From Bacillota bacterium (GTDB taxonomy: Bacteria > Bacillota > UBA5301 > JASBVW01), in the NCBI GenBank assembly GCA_029961005.1, contig JASBVW010000033.1, forward strand, positions 1 to 10,058: a stretch of DNA of 10,058 bases, written 5' to 3'. The position numbers were made by a program, and so were the translations under genes. The notes under the pieces are model-generated. The model saw only the letters and a program-made list of their open reading frames with translations. It was not told the origin of the DNA and ran no database searches. This document shows, piece by piece, positions 5,550-10,058 of this stretch (positions within the stretch are counted from its first letter, which is position 1; the number at the start of each line of letters is the position of its first letter).

Positions 5550-6911
5550 GTGAGCGTTCGTCCTGAATCTCTATCCACCGCCGGCACCACAGCCAGAGCC
5601 GTCCCCGACGTGGCGGAGATCTGGCGGGTCATCGCGGCGGCCACCGGCGGTACCCTCATCGAATGGTACGATTTTTATATCTACGGGAGCCTGGCCACCA
5701 TCATCTCCAGCGTCTTCTTCCCGCCGGCTCATCCCACCATCGGTTTTCTGCTCACCCTGGCCACCTTCGCCACCGGGTTCGCCGTCCGGCCTTTCGGTGC
5801 CCTGGTCTTTGGGCGGCTGGGGGATCTGGTGGGGAGGAAGTATGCCTTTCTTTTGACCTTGCTCATCATGGGCGGGTCCACCATGGCCATCGGCCTGATC
5901 CCGGGTTATGCCTCCATTGGGATCGCCGCTCCCCTGATCGTTTTGGGGCTCAGACTCCTGCAGGGGCTGGCCCTGGGCGGAGAGTACGGCGGCGCGGCGG
6001 TCTACGTGGCGGAGCACGCCCCTGATGACCGGCGCGGGTTTTACACCAGCTTCATCCAGATCACGGCCACGCTGGGCCTGTTCGTCTCCCTGGGGGTCAT
6101 CTTGGCGGTGCGGCTCTCGCTGGGTGAGGACGCTTTCAAGGCCTGGGGGTGGCGGATTCCCTTCCTGCTCTCTATCGTCCTGTTGGCACTTTCGGTCTAC
6201 CTGCGGCTGAAACTGAAGGAGTCGCCGCTCTTCAACCGGCTGAAACAGGCGGGGAAGACTTCGCAGAATCCGCTGAAGGATAGCCTGGGCAACACCCGCA
6301 ACTGGAAGCTGATCATCCTGGCCCTGCTGGGGGCCACCGCGGGGCAAGGGGTGGTCTGGTACACCGGGCAGTTTTACGCCCTCTACTTCCTGCAGAACAC
6401 CCTGAAAGTACCCTTTGTCACTGCCAACATCGTCATCGCAGCGGCTCTGCTCCTGGCCACACCCTTCTTCGTCTTCTTCGGCTGGCTGTCAGACCGGGTG
6501 GGGCGCAAGAAGGTCATGATGGCGGGGAACCTGCTGGCGGCCCTAACCTACTACCCCATCTACAAGGGGATGGCGGCCTTCGCCAACCCGGTGAACCCGG
6601 TCATGCTGACCCTCCTGGTCTTTATCCAGGTCCTCTACGTGACCATGGTCTATGGGCCCATCGCGGCCTTCCTAGTGGAGCTGTTCCCGGCCAAGATCCG
6701 GTACACCTCGCTCTCCCTGCCTTACCACCTGGGGAACGGCTGGTTCGGTGGCTTCACTCCCCTGATCGCCACTTCCGCCGTCGCGGCCACCGGCAACATC
6801 TACGCCGGCCTGGTCTACCCCATCTCCGTGGCGGTCATGACTCTGGTGGTGGGTACCCTCTTCCTGAAGGAGACCTACCGGACCTCTATCTGGGATGAGG
6901 TGAACAGCTGA
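5550..6911 (+). CDS. MFS transporter, metabolite:H+ symporter (MHS) type
   Basis: A 453-residue membrane protein with about 12 hydrophobic segments. Family marks are EWYDFYIYG at the first membrane helix (38-46), RPFGALVFGRLGDLVGRK (80-97) covering the loop 2-3 motif, RLLQGLALGGEYGGAAVY (135-152), and the matching GWLSDRVGRK (311-320) in the second half. These place it in the metabolite:H+ symporter group with ProP, KgtP and ShiA, which import organic acids or osmolytes with protons across the cytoplasmic membrane. The substrate cannot be read from sequence; a carboxylate is a reasonable guess. I start it at GTG 5550 because GGAG at 5538-5541 lies 8 nt upstream. The in-frame GTG at 5541 overlaps that site. 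It is probably co-transcribed with the stress protein, and a strong hairpin follows the stop. Confidence 0.93.
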   Translation: MSVRPESLSTAGTTARAVPDVAEIWRVIAAATGGTLIEWYDFYIYGSLATIISSVFFPPAHPTIGFLLTLATFATGFAVRPFGALVFGRLGDLVGRKYAFLLTLLIMGGSTMAIGLIPGYASIGIAAPLIVLGLRLLQGLALGGEYGGAAVYVAEHAPDDRRGFYTSFIQITATLGLFVSLGVILAVRLSLGEDAFKAWGWRIPFLLSIVLLALSVYLRLKLKESPLFNRLKQAGKTSQNPLKDSLGNTRNWKLIILALLGATAGQGVVWYTGQFYALYFLQNTLKVPFVTANIVIAAALLLATPFFVFFGWLSDRVGRKKVMMAGNLLAALTYYPIYKGMAAFANPVNPVMLTLLVFIQVLYVTMVYGPIAAFLVELFPAKIRYTSLSLPYHLGNGWFGGFTPLIATSAVAATGNIYAGLVYPISVAVMTLVVGTLFLKETYRTSIWDEVNS

Positions 6912-6927
6912 GGGGCAAAAACCCGGG

Positions 6928-6980
6928 AAAAAAGATCAGGGGTTGGCAGCGGGAGTCACCTCCCCGCTGCCAACCCCTTT
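6928..6980. terminator. Bidirectional intrinsic terminator between convergent genes
   Basis: AGGGGTTGGCAGCGGG (6938-6953) and CCCGCTGCCAACCCCT (6963-6978) form a 16-bp perfect stem with a short loop. On the minus strand the stem is followed, 4 nt on, by a run of six Ts (A-run 6928-6933), which suits termination of the cytochrome gene. On the plus strand only TTT follows (6978-6980), still adequate with so strong a stem to end the transporter transcript. The two stops lie 27 and 21 bp from the stem. Confidence 0.88.
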
Positions 6981-6998
6981 GGCTGTCCCTGCCAACTG

Positions 6999-8318
6999 TT
7001 AGATCTGCTGGTTCTTCGGCAGTTTCTTGTTCGCCGCGGCGATCTGCTCCTCCACCTTGTCCAGCAGGGCCTTGGTGTAAGGCATGTTGTGGATGCCCCA
7101 GCTCTTGTCGTTGATGACGATGTTCAGGTTGTAGACCGCCTTGGTGTACAGGTCCTTGACTGCGGTGTCTTGGGATTTATCTATGTTGGCTTTGGCCTTG
7201 TCCAGCCGCGCCTTGAGGGCGTTGGCCCGGTCAGAGGTGGCCTTCTGGAGCGCCTTGATCTGGTCCGCGGTTACGTTGGTGTGGCACTTGGCGCAGGAAT
7301 TGACCTCGATCTCTTTGCCGTGGTCCACCATCTTGAAGGTCGGGGTGCCCACCTTGAAGTCCATGTGGTTGCCGTTGCCCATGTGGCAGTCTACGCACTG
7401 GGCCACCTTGGGGCTGGGCATGACGGGCACGTCCTTGCCCCAGATGCCCTCTACCATCTGTTTCTGGGTGTGCCGCGGCACCGGCCCTTCTTCAGCGGTA
7501 TGGCACTGAGTGCAGGTTTCCTGCGGGGACTTGCGCAGCTGCGCCTCTTCCACCCGCTTGTGCGGGTCGTGGCAGACCACGCAGGTGATGCCGTAGCGGT
7601 CCTCCTTCAGCGCCCCGGTCTTGAAGTCGGCCAGGGTCGGCTTGGCGTTCTCCGGCGCCAGGATGTAGGTGGCCGAGTGGCACTTCAGGCAACCATCGCT
7701 GTAGTGGTCGCTCTTCTCGATCTGCTCCTTGAAGATGTTCAGGTGTTTGCCGCTCTGGGCCATCTGCCCCACCTGGCGCTCGCCGCCGTGGCAGGAGGCG
7801 CAGATGTCGTTGGAGGGCGAGCTGATGATCTTGGTCTTGTCGCCCGTGGCGGCGTGCAAGGAGCCCGGTCCGTGGCAGGCCTCACAGGCGATGCCGAGCT
7901 CAGCCCAGGTCTTGGTCTCTTTGTTGTAGCCGGTGGTGTGGCAAGGAGCGCAGGCGTTGAGCCAGGAGCCGCTGCGCGGCACCCACTGCCGGGTTTCGGT
8001 GTTGTAACCCAGGGGTAGGTAGACGATGTCGTTGCCCTGCCTGGTTACGTAGTACTGCGTCTTTACCCCTACGGTGTAAAGGACGTCCTCCGGCTTGAAC
8101 TTTTCGTTGGTGGAGAAGTCGCCCACGATGGCTCCGGGAACCTTGGGATCCTGGACCATTTTGCTGTGCAGGCTGCTCTGCCAATCCTTGTACTGCTGGC
8201 TGTGGCAGACGGCGCAGGTCTTGGAGCCCACGTACTGAGCGGATTCAGCAGCCAGGACCCCGGCGGTCAGAAGCAACACGGCCGCCCAGGCTGCCGCTAT
8301 CCCCCATGCTCTTCTCAT
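6999..8318 (-). CDS. Secreted nine-heme cytochrome c, cytochrome c554-like
   Basis: A 439-residue protein with a Sec signal peptide (charged MRR, hydrophobic core 5-22, likely cut near Ala23-Ala24). Nine CxxCH heme sites begin at Cys35, 123, 145, 173, 210, 246, 269, 308 and 342. The start of the mature part, YVGSKTCAVCHSQQYKDWQS, matches the cytochrome c554-type N-terminus. Other histidines (His51, 155, 192, 205, 283, 318, 333, 410) could be distal ligands. After the last heme comes a heme-free, Lys/Ala-rich helical region (350-439) with WGIHNMPYTKALL (407-419), resembling the helical ends of multiheme reductases. No CxxCK site is present, so it is not a classical NrfA nitrite reductase. It probably carries electrons outside the membrane or reduces an extracellular acceptor. 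GGGAGGAAG lies 7 nt before the ATG. It lies downstream of feoB on the same strand; no terminator was seen in the 152-bp gap. Confidence 0.93.
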   Translation of the reverse strand: MRRAWGIAAAWAAVLLLTAGVLAAESAQYVGSKTCAVCHSQQYKDWQSSLHSKMVQDPKVPGAIVGDFSTNEKFKPEDVLYTVGVKTQYYVTRQGNDIVYLPLGYNTETRQWVPRSGSWLNACAPCHTTGYNKETKTWAELGIACEACHGPGSLHAATGDKTKIISSPSNDICASCHGGERQVGQMAQSGKHLNIFKEQIEKSDHYSDGCLKCHSATYILAPENAKPTLADFKTGALKEDRYGITCVVCHDPHKRVEEAQLRKSPQETCTQCHTAEEGPVPRHTQKQMVEGIWGKDVPVMPSPKVAQCVDCHMGNGNHMDFKVGTPTFKMVDHGKEIEVNSCAKCHTNVTADQIKALQKATSDRANALKARLDKAKANIDKSQDTAVKDLYTKAVYNLNIVINDKSWGIHNMPYTKALLDKVEEQIAAANKKLPKNQQI

Positions 8319-8470
8319 GCTGTACTTCCTCCCTCTCGTGCACTCTGTGGTTGTGGCAGTCGATCCCTACGCGTCTTCGCCCGTTGACCTCGACTGAATG
8401 CGTACCCAGGCATCCCTCCCTGCTCTATTGTGAGCCCCCCTCCGATCTCCACTAAGTAGATTGGCATAAA
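8319..8470 (-). other. Gap between feoB and the cytochrome gene; no clear promoter or terminator
   Basis: Read on the minus strand, this stretch holds the cytochrome's ribosome site and G-rich runs. I see no hairpin with a T-run and no convincing -35/-10 pair, so read-through from feoB is plausible. A 32-codon frame (8315-8413) ending in an ATGA overlap with the cytochrome start is present, but its protein looks arbitrary. Confidence 0.4.
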
Positions 8471-10058
8471 CTAATTCTGGACGGCCAGGCAAAATCCTCT
8501 TCCACCAAGGTGGTAGGCCAACCCCAGTAGCCGCGCGGCCTGGGCGGTAGCGAAGCAGAGCCCGATTCCCAAGGCAGTAGGGATGAGGGCGGCCAAGAGA
8601 GCCCATTTGGCGTGGCCTGCCTCTTTGCGGATGGTCAGAAGGGTGGTGCCGCAGGGGTAGTGGAGGAGCGTCAACAGCATGGCATTGAAGGCCGTGAGCC
8701 ACGTCCAGCCGTTTTGCTGGAGTACCTCGCGGAGGGCGGTCAGACTGTCCAGTTTCAGCAGGGAACCTGCAGAGAGGTAGCCCATGAGCAGGATGGGAAG
8801 CACGATTTCGTTGGCAGGGAGCCCTAAAAGAAAGGCAGTCAGGATGTACCCGTCCAGCCCCAGCCCACGCCCCAAAGGGGCCAATGCCCCGGCTAGATGG
8901 GCGATCAGGCTTCGGTTGCCCAGCGAAAGGTTGGCCAGGAGCCAGGTCACGGCTCCGGCTGGGGCCGCTACCGTAACGGCTCGCCCCAGGACGAAGAGGG
9001 TGCGGTCGAAGAGGGAGCGGATGATCACCCGGCCCACCTGGGGAGGGCGGTAGGGCGGCAGTTCCAGGGCAAAGGAGGAGGGGGCGCCCCGGAGAAGGGT
9101 ATGGGAGAGCCCCCAGGAGACGCCTAAGGTAAGGGCTACCCCCAGCAGTACGAGGGCGGCCACGAGCCCGGCCGCGGCCAAGCTGCCGTAGGTGGGAGGG
9201 ACAGCCCCTGAAGCCAGCAGAGTGGCCAGGGTGATGAGGGTAGGAAAGCGACCGTTGCAGGGGACGAAGTTGTTGGTCAGCATGGCGATCAGCCGCTCCC
9301 GGGGCGAGTCGATGATGCGGCAGGCCACGACCCCGGCGGCGTTGCAGCCGAAGCCCATACTCATGGTCAGGGCTTGCTTGCCGTGGGCACCGGCCCGGCG
9401 GAAGAAGTGGTCCAGGTTGAAGGCCACCCGGGGCAAGTACCCCAGGTCCTCCAACAAGGTAAAGAGGGGGAAGAAGATGGCCATGGGGGGCAGCATCACC
9501 GAGACCACCCAGGCCAGGCAGCGGTACATGCCCAGGACCAGCAGGCCGTGCAGCCAGGCGGGGGTGCCCAGGTACAGGAAAAGAGCGCTCAGCCGGTCCT
9601 GAAGTCCGAAGAGCAGCCGGCCCAGAAGGGCGGAAGGGTAATTGGCCCCGCTCAGGGTGAGCCAAAAGACGAGGCCCAAAAGGGCCAGCATGGACGGGTA
9701 GCCCCACAGGCGCGAAGTAAGGAGGCCGTCCAGAGACCGGTCGCGGTCCGCTTTTCCCCTCCTCCCCGTGCGGCGGACCACCCGGGTGGAGATCTCCTCG
9801 GCTTGCCGGTAGAGCGCGGAGACGATCCGGTCGCGGATGGAATCTGCTTCTACGGTCGGCGCCGGGCAGGGGATTGCGGGGTCCCCCACCAGCTCCTGAA
9901 CCTTGCTCCAGAGGGTCCGATCCCCTTCTAGAAGGCGCAGCGCCAGCCAACGGGCGCTGACCCGGAGGCCTTTGCGGGCGAGGAGCTGCAAGAGTGGCTG
10001 GAGAGAAGGGGAGAGCCGAGCGATCCATTCTTCGATGGCCTCGTCGTAGCGAATGGTG
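8471..10058 (-). CDS. feoB: Ferrous iron transporter FeoB, non-canonical gate type, partial (5' end beyond right edge)
   Basis: The frame is open from the right edge and gives the last 528 residues, ending at TAG 8471-8473. The first visible part, TIRYDEAIEEWIARLSP then RVSARWLALRLLEGD, is the linker after the GTP-binding G domain, which is off the window. The rest is the membrane region: the gate segment LLEDLGYLPRVAFNLD, then SMGFGCNAAGVVACR (about 9314-9358) and NNFVPCNGRFP (9242-9274). The gate cysteines are kept, but the usual G-F-G-C-N-V-P reads G-F-G-C-N-A-A, losing the proline, as in a FeoB variant I associate with clostridia. A second half with LPANEIVLPILLMGY and HYPCGTTLLTIRKE completes the permease. 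FeoB imports Fe2+ across the cytoplasmic membrane under anoxic conditions. No FeoA or FeoC follows; any FeoA would be upstream. It probably shares a transcript with the cytochrome gene. Confidence 0.93.
   Translation of the reverse strand, partial: TIRYDEAIEEWIARLSPSLQPLLQLLARKGLRVSARWLALRLLEGDRTLWSKVQELVGDPAIPCPAPTVEADSIRDRIVSALYRQAEEISTRVVRRTGRRGKADRDRSLDGLLTSRLWGYPSMLALLGLVFWLTLSGANYPSALLGRLLFGLQDRLSALFLYLGTPAWLHGLLVLGMYRCLAWVVSVMLPPMAIFFPLFTLLEDLGYLPRVAFNLDHFFRRAGAHGKQALTMSMGFGCNAAGVVACRIIDSPRERLIAMLTNNFVPCNGRFPTLITLATLLASGAVPPTYGSLAAAGLVAALVLLGVALTLGVSWGLSHTLLRGAPSSFALELPPYRPPQVGRVIIRSLFDRTLFVLGRAVTVAAPAGAVTWLLANLSLGNRSLIAHLAGALAPLGRGLGLDGYILTAFLLGLPANEIVLPILLMGYLSAGSLLKLDSLTALREVLQQNGWTWLTAFNAMLLTLLHYPCGTTLLTIRKEAGHAKWALLAALIPTALGIGLCFATAQAARLLGLAYHLGGRGFCLAVQN

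Noticed and set aside
5571..6347. A 258-codon minus-strand frame within the MFS gene
   Set aside because: It is a Gln/Asp/Gly-rich shadow of hydrophobic codons on the other strand.
7089..8018. A 309-codon plus-strand frame antisense to the cytochrome
   Set aside because: It mirrors the cytochrome codons in high-GC DNA, has a repetitive Val/Gly/Leu-rich product, and shows no ribosome site or family resemblance.
8350..8360. A TTGTGGCAG run resembling part of a sigma-54 promoter
   Set aside because: The -24/-12 spacing and the GC element do not match on either strand, and on the plus strand it would point away from the cytochrome.
8315..8413. A 32-codon minus-strand frame ending in an ATGA overlap with the cytochrome start
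   Set aside because: The overlap looks like translational coupling, but the product is arbitrary, Arg/Gln-rich and unlike any family, and the purine run ahead of it is too close to its ATG. Chance is the simpler account.
8367..10028. A 553-codon minus-strand frame overlapping feoB
   Set aside because: It is the alternative frame of feoB on the same strand. Its protein is a Pro/Arg/Gly-rich shadow without domains, while the feoB frame has clear motifs throughout.

Overview
The window is GC-rich, tightly packed bacterial DNA. Strong AGGAGG-type ribosome sites, several GTG starts, an EtfB very like those of anaerobic Firmicutes, a clostridial-looking FeoB variant and a secreted multiheme cytochrome c all suggest a high-GC, probably thermophilic and anaerobic member of the Clostridia (the Moorella/Desulfotomaculum sort). 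This placement is inferred from gene style, not from a marker gene. No rRNA, tRNA, CRISPR array, insertion sequence or phage gene was seen.

Positions 1-4211, plus strand: the last 24 codons of a rubredoxin, a short repeat- and hairpin-bearing spacer, then acyl-CoA dehydrogenase, etfB, etfA and a PHP-domain metallohydrolase, closely spaced in one direction. The dehydrogenase and the electron-transfer flavoprotein (ETF) should form one redox module that oxidises or reduces a short acyl-CoA. The EtfB cofactor loop is of the type found in electron-bifurcating ETFs. The PHP protein resembles the CehA/McbA family and carries an unusual Pro/Gly-rich insert whose DNA is a nested GC-rich palindrome.

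Positions 4212-4966: a type II toxin-antitoxin pair abuts the PHP gene. The PIN toxin looks intact. The antitoxin appears to start inside its ribbon-helix-helix domain and lacks the DNA-binding beta strand. Two hairpins follow, the second a very strong terminator.

Positions 4967-6980: a recognisable promoter drives a universal stress protein and then a metabolite:H+ symporter (MHS-type MFS transporter). This unit ends at a 16-bp-stem hairpin that can terminate transcription from both directions.

Positions 6981-10058, minus strand: feoB (5' end beyond the right edge), a 152-bp gap, then a secreted nine-heme cytochrome c. Iron uptake next to a nonaheme cytochrome suggests iron or extracellular-electron metabolism, but this is inference from adjacency.

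I found no clearly new multi-gene system. The best leads are the truncated antitoxin with an intact toxin, the palindromic insert in the PHP gene, the nonaheme cytochrome beside a non-canonical FeoB, and the likely bifurcating dehydrogenase/ETF module linked to a PHP hydrolase.
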